Assembly: GCA_035693025.1 (NCBI GenBank)
Contig: DASSHI010000004.1
Location: forward strand, 1 to 64,000
Length of the DNA stretch: 64,000 nt
Reading direction: 5' to 3'
Source: VRUE01 sp035693025
GTDB lineage: Bacteria; Actinomycetota; Thermoleophilia; Solirubrobacterales; 70-9
In this document: in pieces, positions 58,001 through 64,000 of the stretch
How positions within the stretch are numbered: position 1 is the stretch's first letter
Layout of the letters: each line of letters begins with the position of its first letter
Notes under the pieces: model-generated
Database searches by the model: none
Seen by the model: only the letters and a program-made list of their open reading frames with translations
What the model was told of the DNA's origin: nothing
Program-made: the position numbers and the translations under genes

Positions 58001-58512
58001 ACGAGCTGCTCGGCCCGGTCCGCGCCTGGCTCGGCTCGGCCCTGCTGCGCGAACGGGTCCTCGCCGACGGGGCCGTCGCCCGCGCCGAGGTGCCGCTGCT
58101 GCTCGGCATCGAGAACGCCACCCTGCGCGGCTCGATCGACCTCCTCGTGACGCGGGACGGCGCCCCGCCGCTCGTCGTCGACTACAAGACCGACCGCCTC
58201 GGCGGCTCGACCCCGGCCGAGCACGCGAGCCGGTACGCGACCCAGCGCTCGATCTACGCACTCGCCGTCGCCGAGTCGCTCGCCGTCGCCGCAGTCGAGG
58301 TCGCCTACGTCTTCCTCGAGCGACCCGACGAGCCGGTCGTCGAGCTGCTCGACGCCGAGGCGATGCAACGCGGCAGGGAGAGGCTGGCCGGCGTCATCGC
58401 CCGGATCGGCGCCGGCGAGTTTCCCGTCGCGGCAGTCGAGCACCGGGATTGGGACCTATGCCGGGGGTGTCCGGCTCTGGGGCGTCTCTGCTCAGGTCCG
58501 AGACCGCTCTAG
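55042..58512 (+). CDS. addA: AddA-like UvrD helicase-nuclease subunit with an embedded palindrome
   Basis: 1156 residues, GTG start overlapping the addB stop. SF1A helicase: Walker A EAGAGTGKTGVM (near 25), motif Ia FTFTDKAAAELR, motif II LLVDEFQDTNRLQLR (near 330), motif III LSGNFRSRPEVI-like, motif V VMTVHSAKGLEFGVVAV (near 710), motif VI LFHVAATRARERLIL (near 790). C-terminal nuclease has PPLVVDYKTDRLGG (near 1045). Cys in YEECAYRFY and DLCRGCPALGRLC suggest a second Fe-S cluster. A family-1 palindrome is read in frame between the helicase and nuclease parts (57829-57873). Confidence 0.9.
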   Translation: MSGPTPTPEQAAAIEASGHDVLVEAGAGTGKTGVMVDRYCRLVCDLEISPDAVLAFTFTDKAAAELRQRIRAALSARAAEGSRRAEGLLAGIGGAWVTTIHGFCNRLLAAHPVAAGLDPRFRVLDAPEAERAAREAFDDALAEFLASGEAGRERTVAAFEIGGLRTIVSGAHAELRSRGEAEPRLPTPPPADPEAAVRGVVAAATEALEELKPESSHRGLPERALAVLGKSDLPDLDRLVALQSDSKAKSLGAYCEAIDTAIARTAEAGEGGEAYGHVAELLRLFGARFEAVKERRGGLDFEDLQLRAAALLEREEIGNAYRTRFGHLLVDEFQDTNRLQLRLIEALRGPRTELMVVGDELQSIYGFRHADLEVFREQRRAVEESRDAAAMQLSGNFRSRPEVIGAVNAIGEKLLGDAFHPLRVGAPPELPSPTGEGPAVELLLTARDGWDAEEIDLAPATDATTPPRQLAEARFLAERLRRLHESGVERGEMVVLLRAFTHLDAYEDSLDRAGLRPYTIGGRGYWSQQQVADVCALLATIANPLDDQALFGALASPACALAPDTLWLLRAAAGRRRHVWPAVEQAAGLGEAELDAPAWLAEIPASELELLSEFAGTIAELRRRAERLSLAGLIDAAIGETGYDLAVLMRPAGEARFSNVRKLMRLAEEFEAREGRDLRGLLDFLFVGAEADAEAEAASAVEGHDGVRIMTVHSAKGLEFGVVAVPTLARRLLSARLPALTLGHEHDDPRVGLQLRRFGAASIALYSHRDLCEETQRREAAEELRLFHVAATRARERLILSGVAMPKPSNGSSPGTPVLERILAGFDVDREQDSTIEIPAPQAREGLAESFAPSQLAVRVNLPSPERAAELRTIRREAAPTVPLEAVATPPLERRPPTVPTRPLSYTAIAAYEECAYRFYMERVLDLGERRRGLNRYPDQTSTADEGDEGDERGRRSEAAERGAAVHELLEWSAANGWREPEEDVEDELLGPVRAWLGSALLRERVLADGAVARAEVPLLLGIENATLRGSIDLLVTRDGAPPLVVDYKTDRLGGSTPAEHASRYATQRSIYALAVAESLAVAAVEVAYVFLERPDEPVVELLDAEAMQRGRERLAGVIARIGAGEFPVAAVEHRDWDLCRGCPALGRLCSGPRPL
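57829..57873. repeat. Palindromic element (family 1, copy C) inside the addA coding region
   Basis: Perfect 16-bp arms CGCCGTAGAGGTTTGA (57829-57844) and complement (57858-57873), loop 13 nt. 45 bp long, a multiple of three. Translated as RRGLNRYPDQTSTA, in the linker between EECAYRFYMERVLDL and the nuclease half. Arms and loop match copies A and B. Confidence 0.85.
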
Positions 58513-58728
58513 CTTGGCGGCGAGCTCTTCGAGGTTGAGCTCCTCGAGGCCCTCGCTGACCGCGTCCAGCTCGGCCGAGCAGTAGGTGACCAGCTCGCGG
58601 CCCTCGCGGCAGAGCTCGAGCGTTTCGCGCAACCCGGCCTGGCCGGAGTCGAGCCGGTCGATGATCTCCTCGAGCCGCTCGACCGCGGCCTCGTAGGACT
58701 CAGGCTTCTCGGACGCGGATTCGGCCAT
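58492..58728 (-). CDS. xseB: Exonuclease VII small subunit
   Basis: 78 residues from ATG 58728. SYEAAVERLEEIIDRLDSGQ is the XseB signature, followed by LRETLELCREGRELVTYCSAEL helix. It binds XseA to form ExoVII, which degrades single-stranded DNA in both directions. It overlaps xseA by 29 bp upstream and runs 21 bp into the convergent addA end. Confidence 0.92.
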   Translation of the reverse strand: MAESASEKPESYEAAVERLEEIIDRLDSGQAGLRETLELCREGRELVTYCSAELDAVSEGLEELNLEELAAKLERSRT

Positions 58729-59974
58729 CGGCAAAGCGCAGACTAATCTCATCGGCGGCCCGCGCCGCCGCGGCGCTGGTCACAGGCTCCCCCGCGGCGG
58801 TCTCGGCGAGCGCGTAGCCGCGCTCCAGCGTGCGCTCGGGCTCGTGGGCTCGAAAGGCGACCTCAGCGCGGCGCAGGGCCTCGCGACGGCTGTCGGCTTC
58901 CGCCCCGGCGGCGCGGCGGGCGGCACGGGAGAGCACGACCAGGGCCAGGCGACGCTGAAAGGCACGGCGCTCCCCCACCCCCCTTTCGGAGGCAGCGCGC
59001 ATCTCGCGCGTCTTCTGGTTGAGCGCCGCACGCTCGCGCGTCAGCGCCCGAGCCGGACCGCGGGCCAAGGCGACCAGGTGACGGCTGCGGGCGCCGACCG
59101 CGCCCTCCCCGGCGCGTCGCAGGGCGAGGGCGCTGCGCTCCAGGGCGCCGCGGGCGGCGAGGCAGTCGAGCGGCACCGCCGCCTCGGCGGCGTGGGTCGG
59201 GGTCGAGCAGGCGACGGCGGCGACGTCGTCGATCAGGGTCGAGTCGCGCTCGTGGCCGACGGCGCTGATCACCGGCACGCGCAACAACGCCACGGTGCGA
59301 CAGAGGGTCTCGTCGCAGAAGGCCCAGAGGTCGGCGAGGCTGCCCCCGCCGCGGGTGACGACGATCGCCTCGACCGCGGGCGTCGCCGCCAGCTCCTGGA
59401 TCGCCGCACCGATCGCCGGCGCCGCGCGCCGGTCCTGCACGGGGGCGAAAGCCCAGATGACCGTCCCTGCCCAGCCGCGACGCCGCAGGCCGGCGAGCAG
59501 GTCGCGCCGCGCCGCGCCGCCCTCCGCCGTGACCACTCCGATCGTCCGCGGCAGTCGTGGCCGCGGCAGCCGCTTCTGCAGCTCGAACAGCCCCTCGCCG
59601 CGCAACTGCTTGCGCAGCGCCTCCAGCCGCGCCAGCAGATCGCCCTCACCGGCCAGGCGCACCTGGGTCGCACGAAACGCGAAGCTGGGCGAGGCCTGGC
59701 CGCCACCGGGGTAGTAGTCGGGCCCGCCGCCGATCACGACTTCGGCGCCGTCGCGCAGGCCGCCCTCGGGCAGACCGGCCTTCTCCAGGTCGTCGAGCCA
59801 GATCGCACAGGGAACCGCGCCCTCGGCATCGCGCAGCTCGAAGTAAGTCTGGACCTTGCTGCGCGACAGGCCGGTCACCTCGCCGACCAGGCGCACCCGC
59901 GCCCGGCGGCGCAGCTCTTCCTGCAGCTTGCGGGCGTAGCGCCCGACTGGGAACGGCCCCGGTAGCTCTTCCAC
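58700..59974 (-). CDS. xseA: Exonuclease VII large subunit
   Basis: 424 residues, GTG start with TAGCCT ending 7 nt upstream. N-terminal OB fold (ARVRLVGEVTGLSRSKVQTY ... GAVPCAIWLDD), central catalytic domain with TIGVVTAEGGAARRDLL and VVTRGGGSLADLWAFCDETL (near 205) and SAVGHERDSTLIDDVA (near 240), then a long helical tail. Shorter linker than in E. coli XseA but complete. Confidence 0.94.
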   Translation of the reverse strand: MEELPGPFPVGRYARKLQEELRRRARVRLVGEVTGLSRSKVQTYFELRDAEGAVPCAIWLDDLEKAGLPEGGLRDGAEVVIGGGPDYYPGGGQASPSFAFRATQVRLAGEGDLLARLEALRKQLRGEGLFELQKRLPRPRLPRTIGVVTAEGGAARRDLLAGLRRRGWAGTVIWAFAPVQDRRAAPAIGAAIQELAATPAVEAIVVTRGGGSLADLWAFCDETLCRTVALLRVPVISAVGHERDSTLIDDVAAVACSTPTHAAEAAVPLDCLAARGALERSALALRRAGEGAVGARSRHLVALARGPARALTRERAALNQKTREMRAASERGVGERRAFQRRLALVVLSRAARRAAGAEADSRREALRRAEVAFRAHEPERTLERGYALAETAAGEPVTSAAAARAADEISLRFADGRIRVREA

Positions 59975-59981
59975 GTCGCTG

Positions 59982-59987
59982 AGGCTA
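59982..59987 (-). promoter_or_regulatory. Candidate -10 (TAGCCT) for xseA-xseB
   Basis: Minus-strand TAGCCT ends 7 nt before GTG 59974; it includes the HxlR stop codon. Confidence 0.4.
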
Positions 59988-60320
59988 GCCGGAGCGCCAG
60001 CGGTTGGCCCAGGCCTTGAGCTCGACCATCGCCGGGCGCAGCTCCGCCCCGGCCTCGGTCAGCGAGTAGGTGACCCGAACCGGGGAGCCCGCTTCGACCC
60101 GGCGGGCGACCAGGCCCTCGCGCTCGAGCTCGCGCAGGCGGCTCGAGAGCAACCGGTCCGAGAGGCCGGGCACGGCCTTGGCCAGCTCGCCGAAGCGCAG
60201 CGGGCCCTCGGTCAGGGAGAAGACGATCGCGCCGGTCCACCTCTTGCCGATCAACTCGATCGCGTCGTGAAAGTGCGGGCAGACGCCGGGGGGCTGCTCT
60301 TGGGCAGATATAGCCTCCAC
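59985..60320 (-). CDS. HxlR-family transcriptional regulator
   Basis: 111 residues, GTG start. HxlR winged helix: HDAIELIGKRWTGAIVFSL near residue 18, LRFGELAKAVPGLSDRLLSS near 42, LREREGLV-type recognition helix and wing VRVTYSLTEAGAEL near 82. A Cys near residue 14 (GVCPHF) matches HxlR members that sense thiol-reactive or redox signals. Ends 10 bp before xseA. Confidence 0.88.
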   Translation of the reverse strand: MEAISAQEQPPGVCPHFHDAIELIGKRWTGAIVFSLTEGPLRFGELAKAVPGLSDRLLSSRLRELEREGLVARRVEAGSPVRVTYSLTEAGAELRPAMVELKAWANRWRSG

Positions 60321-60330
60321 TTCGACTCAG

Positions 60331-60345
60331 CTTACTGAACGTAAG
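60331..60345. promoter_or_regulatory. Palindromic operator near the HxlR promoter
   Basis: CTTAC-TGAAC-GTAAG, 5-bp arms. It overlaps TAAGCT (minus, 60329-60334), a -10 ending 8 nt before the HxlR GTG, in the divergent gap to the MarP-like gene. Confidence 0.5.
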
Positions 60346-60382
60346 TGACGGGCCTGGGCGCCTCGCCTGCTTGTATTCGTCC

Positions 60383-61525
60383 GTGACCGTTCTCGACTGG
60401 GCGATCGTCGCCTTCACCATCGCCTTCGCCATGTGGGGCTACAGGCAGGGCCTGATCGTCGGCGTGCTCACCCTGATCGGCTTCGCCGCCGGCGCGCTGG
60501 CAGGCAGCCGTGGCGGGCCGCTGCTGCTCAACGACGGCTCCAGCTCGCCGTACGCGCCGCTGCTCGCCGCGATCGGCGCGCTGCTCGCCGGCACCGTGGT
60601 CGCGGTGACCGTGGAGAGCCTCGCCCTCGGCCTCCGCGCCCGCCTGATCCAAGGTCGGGCGCTGCGCCTCGCCGACGGCGCCGGGGGGGCGGCGCTGATC
60701 GCCGCGGTCGCCCTGGGGCTGATCTGGGTCTTCGGCGCGGTCGCCCTGCACACCCCCGGCACCGCCCAACTGCGCGGAGACGTGCAGCGCTCGCTGATCC
60801 TGCGTCGCCTCAACGACCTGCTGCCTCCCTCCGGCCCGGTGCTCAACGCGCTCAACCGCGTCGACCCGGCGCCCTCGATCGCCGGGCCGACGACGCCGCT
60901 GGCGCCGCCCGACGCCGCGATTCCCGACGACCCCGCCGTCCGCGACGCGAGCCGCTCCGTGGTCCGGGTGCTCGGCACCGCCTGCGGGCTCGGGGTCGAG
61001 GGGTCGGGCTGGGTCGCCGCGCCCGGGTTGGTCGTCACCAACGCCCACGTGGTCGCCGGGGAGGACGACACCACGGTCACCACCTTCGACGGCGCCTCGC
61101 TCGCAGCCACGCCCGTCTACTACGACCCGTCCAACGACCTCGCCATGCTGCGGGTCGAGGCGCCCCTGGGCCCGCTGCGAATCGCCTCCGACCCGCAGCC
61201 GGGCACCGCCGGCGCCGTGCTCGGCTATCCGGAAAACGGCCCCTACTCGGGTGCCGCCGCCCGGCTCGGGGACACCAGCACGGTGATCAGCGAGGACTCC
61301 TACGGCAACGGGCCGATCCACCGCTCGATCTCCTTCCTGCGCGGCAGCGTCCGCAGCGGAAATTCAGGCGGGCCGCTCGTCGACTCCCACGGCCACGTCA
61401 TGGCCACCGTCTTCGCCGCCACCACCTCCGGCCCCCGCGGCGGCTTCGCGGTGCCCGACGAGATCGTGCGCACCGCGCTCAACCAGACGCTGACGCCGGT
61501 CGATACCGGTCCCTGCACCGGATAA
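60383..61525 (+). CDS. CvpA-domain serine protease (MarP-like)
   Basis: 380 residues from GTG 60383 (TTG 60371 possible). Four helices (DWAIVAFTIAFAMWGYRQGL, APLLAAIGALLAGTVVAV and others) form the CvpA-like membrane part. The periplasmic trypsin-like domain has the triad His in LVVTNAHVVAGE (near 225), Asp in YDPSNDLAML (near 256) and Ser in RSGNSGGPLVDS (near 332). The MarP homologue of M. tuberculosis cleaves the peptidoglycan hydrolase RipA and gives acid resistance. Followed by a PBP gene. Confidence 0.92.
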   Translation: MTVLDWAIVAFTIAFAMWGYRQGLIVGVLTLIGFAAGALAGSRGGPLLLNDGSSSPYAPLLAAIGALLAGTVVAVTVESLALGLRARLIQGRALRLADGAGGAALIAAVALGLIWVFGAVALHTPGTAQLRGDVQRSLILRRLNDLLPPSGPVLNALNRVDPAPSIAGPTTPLAPPDAAIPDDPAVRDASRSVVRVLGTACGLGVEGSGWVAAPGLVVTNAHVVAGEDDTTVTTFDGASLAATPVYYDPSNDLAMLRVEAPLGPLRIASDPQPGTAGAVLGYPENGPYSGAAARLGDTSTVISEDSYGNGPIHRSISFLRGSVRSGNSGGPLVDSHGHVMATVFAATTSGPRGGFAVPDEIVRTALNQTLTPVDTGPCTG

Positions 61526-61552
61526 GTAGTAGTAACCGACCTCTTCCAACAC

Positions 61553-61558
61553 TAAATT
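61553..61558 (+). promoter_or_regulatory. Candidate -10 (TAAATT) for the PBP gene
   Basis: TAAATT ends 8 nt before GTG 61567. Confidence 0.45.
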
Positions 61559-61566
61559 TCCCGTCA

Positions 61567-63300
61567 GTGAAGAATCTGCCAATCGAGGTGCAGCGCCGCC
61601 GCCGACTCCTCACCCGTACCGTGCCGCTGGCCCTCATCGCCCTCATCGCCTTCATCGCCGGCGCCGCGACGGGCGCGCCCGGGTCGCCGCAAAAGGAAGC
61701 CGCCCAGCGCTTCACCGAAGCCTGGGCGCACAAGGATTTCGCCGCGATGTACGCGGAGCTCAACGACGCCTCCCGCAAATCGGTGGGCGAAAAGGCATTC
61801 GCCAGGGCCTACCGCGAAGCCGCGGAGGTGGCGACTCTCCGTACGCTCGCCGCCGGCTCGCCTGACGACCTCACCGAGAAGCACGGCGAAACGGTCGTGC
61901 CGGTGCCGATCGAAGCCGGCACGGTCGCCTTCGGCATGGTCCTCGCCGACCTCGACGTCCCCTACGACGAAGGCGGCATCGCCTGGGAGCCGAGCCTCGT
62001 CTTTCCGGGTCTCGAACCGGGTGAGCAGCTCGAAAACCGGATCGAGCTGGCGCCGCGGGCGCCGATCCTGGCCCGCGACGGCACGCCGCTCGCCGAAGGC
62101 CCGGCCGACGAACGCGAACACCCCCTGGGCAGCGCCGCGATCGACGTTACCGGCGAAATCGGCGAAGCCGAAGAAGAAGACCTGCCGGCCCTGGCGCGCC
62201 AGGGCTTCCCGGCGGGCACCCCGGTCGGCGTCAGCGGACTCGAGCAGGCCTTCAACCGGCGGCTCGCGGGCAAGCCCGGGGGGTCGCTCCTCGCGGTCGC
62301 CGGCGAAGGCGGCTCGGCGCGAATCCTCGCCCAGGCCGAACCGCAGCCCGGTGCGCCGGTCAAGACGACGATCGACCCCGCCCTACAGCAAGCCGCCGTC
62401 ACCGGCCTCGCCGGGCGAGCGGGCGGGGTCGCCGTGCTCGACGCCAAGACCGGCGATGTGCGCGCCCTCGCCGGGCAGGCCTTCTCCGCCCCCCAGCCCC
62501 CCGGCTCGACCTTCAAGACGATCACCACCACCGCGGCTCTGCAGAAGGGCGTCGTCTCGCTCGACGACGAATTCGAACTGAGCGACGGCGTCGACGTCGG
62601 CGGCCGCTTCATCAGCAACGCCAACGGCGAGGTCTGCGGCGGCACCTTCCGCCAGGCCTTCGCCGAGTCCTGCAATGCCGACTTCGCCCCGCTCGGGCCG
62701 AAGATCGGCAACGACGACCTCGTCGCCACCGCCGAACGCTTCGGCTTCAACCACCCGCTGACCATCTACGCACCGAGTGTGGTCGCCGCCGTCGACCCGC
62801 CCGAGTCGACGATCCCGACGGAAATAGGCGACGAACTCGACCTCGGCGTCAGCGCGATCGGACAGGGAGAAGTGCTGGCGACGCCGCTGCAGATGGCCTC
62901 CGTGGCCCAGACCATCGGCAACGAAGGGGTGCGCGAGCCGACCTCGGTCGTCGCCAACCGCAAGCTGCGCCCCCAGGCGAGGTCGAGGCGCGTGATGACT
63001 CCGAAGATCGCCGGCGAGCTGACCGAACTGATGATCGGCGTGGTCACCGAAGGCACCGGCACCGCCGCGGCCATCCCCGAGGCGCAGGTGGCCGGCAAGA
63101 CCGGAACCGCCGAGCTCGGGCCGAAGCCCGGCACCGAAGGCGAAGAAGAACCGGAACAGGCGAAGGACGCCTGGTTCGCGGCCTTCGCCCCGGCGGAAAA
63201 CGCCAAGCTCGCGATCGGCATCCTGCTGGTCGAAGCCGAAGCGGCGGGCGGCGAAGTCGCCGCCCCGATCGCCGCCGAAGTCCTCTCCGCCGGGCTCTAA
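61567..63300 (+). CDS. Penicillin-binding protein (transpeptidase, MecA_N/NTF2-like N-terminus)
   Basis: 577 residues from GTG 61567. N-terminal anchor LTRTVPLALIALIAFIAGAA, then an NTF2/MecA_N-like domain (AAQRFTEAWAHKDFAAMYAE). Transpeptidase domain: SxxK as PPGSTFKTIT (near 312), SxN as AESCNADFAP (near 364), KTG as AGKTGTAELG (near 513). Cross-links peptidoglycan outside the membrane. Glu is often GAA here, unlike the GAG-rich neighbours. Confidence 0.93.
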   Translation: MKNLPIEVQRRRRLLTRTVPLALIALIAFIAGAATGAPGSPQKEAAQRFTEAWAHKDFAAMYAELNDASRKSVGEKAFARAYREAAEVATLRTLAAGSPDDLTEKHGETVVPVPIEAGTVAFGMVLADLDVPYDEGGIAWEPSLVFPGLEPGEQLENRIELAPRAPILARDGTPLAEGPADEREHPLGSAAIDVTGEIGEAEEEDLPALARQGFPAGTPVGVSGLEQAFNRRLAGKPGGSLLAVAGEGGSARILAQAEPQPGAPVKTTIDPALQQAAVTGLAGRAGGVAVLDAKTGDVRALAGQAFSAPQPPGSTFKTITTTAALQKGVVSLDDEFELSDGVDVGGRFISNANGEVCGGTFRQAFAESCNADFAPLGPKIGNDDLVATAERFGFNHPLTIYAPSVVAAVDPPESTIPTEIGDELDLGVSAIGQGEVLATPLQMASVAQTIGNEGVREPTSVVANRKLRPQARSRRVMTPKIAGELTELMIGVVTEGTGTAAAIPEAQVAGKTGTAELGPKPGTEGEEEPEQAKDAWFAAFAPAENAKLAIGILLVEAEAAGGEVAAPIAAEVLSAGL

Positions 63301-63303
63301 GGC

Positions 63304-63852
63304 CTAGAGGTCGAGCGTGATCTTCGCGGGGCCTTCGGGGCCCGGGACCGAGAGCGTAAGCGGGCGGTTCTCCGAGGCGGAGGACGGCAGTTCGAAGAGG
63401 ACGAGCGAGCCCTCGATCGGCCCCTGCTGCGGGGTCGAATCGAGGACGGGGATCTGTTCCTGCGATTCGACTTCGCCGCCGAAGGGCAGGGCGTAGAGAC
63501 TTTCGCTGGGGATCGCCTCGAAGACCTGGTTCCCGGCATCGGTGATCGTGAAGGCGTCCGCAAGCTTCTGCGGTTCGTCGCTTTCGTTCTGGACTTCGAA
63601 GAAGACACCGAAGTAGCTGTGCCCGGGTGCCGCTTCAGGCTGGCCGGCGAGATAGGCGGAGTCCTCGCTGTCGTTGGGATTGAGGTAGCGCGAGAAGATG
63701 ACGTTGTATTGGAGCTCGCCCAACTTCACCGGCTCCCCCTCCGAGACGTCCTTGGAGTCGCTCGAGTAGCCGCAGGCCGAGAGCGCGAACGCGATCAGGG
63801 CGACCAGCAGGGCGGCGAGCAGCGGCAGGGCGTTTCTGCGGGAGCGAGCCAT
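63304..63852 (-). CDS. Lipoprotein with a DUF4352-like domain
   Basis: 182 residues. Lipobox ALSACGYSS at residues 23-31 after a hydrophobic signal. The mature beta-sandwich (YFGVFFEVQNESDEPQKLAD ... LVLFELPSSASENRPLTLSV) resembles DUF4352-type immunoglobulin-like lipoproteins. Function unknown. Convergent with the PBP gene, stops 3 bp apart; similar GAA-rich codon use. Confidence 0.8.
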   Translation of the reverse strand: MARSRRNALPLLAALLVALIAFALSACGYSSDSKDVSEGEPVKLGELQYNVIFSRYLNPNDSEDSAYLAGQPEAAPGHSYFGVFFEVQNESDEPQKLADAFTITDAGNQVFEAIPSESLYALPFGGEVESQEQIPVLDSTPQQGPIEGSLVLFELPSSASENRPLTLSVPGPEGPAKITLDL

Positions 63853-63879
63853 CGGCGGCGCGGAGTCTATTAAGCGCGC

Positions 63880-64000
63880 CTACGGGATGCCGGTCGCGTG
63901 GGGATTGCCACCGGCGACGCCGATGAGGGACGGTGCGACCTCGTCGCCCTCCAGCTGATCGCGCAGCCGGCGCAGCGCCTCGCGCCAGCCCCGCTGTGCC
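63880..64000 (-). CDS. C-terminal fragment of a gene cut by the window edge
   Basis: The minus-strand frame gives about 39 residues, RGWREALRRLRDQLEGDEV then IGVAGGNPHATGIP, and a TAG stop at 63880-63882. Amphipathic helix followed by a Gly-rich tail; too short to identify. It runs toward the lipoprotein gene in the same direction. Confidence 0.5.
   Translation of the reverse strand, partial: AQRGWREALRRLRDQLEGDEVAPSLIGVAGGNPHATGIP

Noticed and set aside
54811..58443. A 1,210-codon open frame opposite addA
   Set aside because: It mirrors addA codons in a GC-rich genome; Arg/Gly/Gln/Asp-rich composition, no domain. A shadow frame.
33739..61543. Shared TAACCGACCTCTTC at about 33738 and 61532
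   Set aside because: A 14-base match upstream of iscR and the PBP gene, but both are simple-composition intergenic bases and I see no third copy; noted, not called.

Overview
This is a contiguous, very GC-rich (about 70%), gene-dense chromosomal window. It holds no rRNA, no confident tRNA, no CRISPR array, no transposase and no phage gene. Gene content points to a deep-branching actinobacterium, most likely Thermoleophilia (Solirubrobacterales-like): a Mec+/CysO/CysM cysteine pathway, a SufU-type Suf system, a CvpA-trypsin (MarP-like) protease, WS/DGAT, FxsA, an AddAB-like nuclease pair, and very large secreted NHL/fibronectin-like proteins. The taxon is inferred from content, not from a marker gene.

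Layout. 1-2.0 kb: TldD-type protease (cut by the window edge) with two small upstream partners. 2.0-4.9 kb: vapB-vapC-rph-rdgB-CDF exporter, one compact minus-strand unit. 5-12.5 kb: Flp-type pilin, GT4 glycosyltransferase, coiled-coil protein, nadB, a hyuA-hyuB hydantoinase/oxoprolinase pair, DUF1802. 12.5-20.4 kb: peptidase-like protein, TetR with a divergent CrtA-like monooxygenase, then the cysteine pathway (JAMM protease, CysM, CysO, rhodanese-E1). Two secreted-protein genes sit inside that cluster. 20.5-28.4 kb: two giant exported proteins. 28.8-33.7 kb: HtpX, then a histidine kinase and response regulator split by a reversed DUF559 gene, then an MFS pump. 33.7-40.6 kb: Fe-S assembly (IscR-like, SufC, SufS, SufU, then Rieske, SufB, SufD) with a reversed two-domain VOC gene in the middle. 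40.7-48.9 kb: membrane protein with cupredoxin, a thioredoxin-fold protein lacking CXXC, IspH, WS/DGAT, a DMT-like membrane protein, FxsA, and a secreted protein with a truncated paralogue beside it, then a SufT-like protein. 49-52 kb: XRE/nucleotidyltransferase pair, GNAT, HAD and small hypotheticals. 52-60 kb: AddB-like and AddA-like subunits, XseB, XseA. 60-64 kb: HxlR, MarP-like protease, penicillin-binding protein, lipoprotein, and a cut gene.

Two themes run across the window. First, many genes that begin transcription units have a TANNNT hexamer ending 6-9 nt before the start codon, with little or no Shine-Dalgarno. This suggests widespread leaderless mRNAs and helps choose starts. Second, there are dispersed palindromes. 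One family (TAGAGGTTTG arms) has three copies: two are terminators between genes, and one lies in frame inside the AddA-like gene, like a protein-tolerated palindromic element. A second, looser family touches the end or start of other genes.

Functionally the window joins sulfur and Fe-S metabolism (CysO/CysM/Mec+, Suf, SufT), DNA repair (AddAB-like, ExoVII), NAD synthesis, envelope maintenance (PBP, MarP-like, HtpX, secreted giants) and two toxin-antitoxin-like modules.
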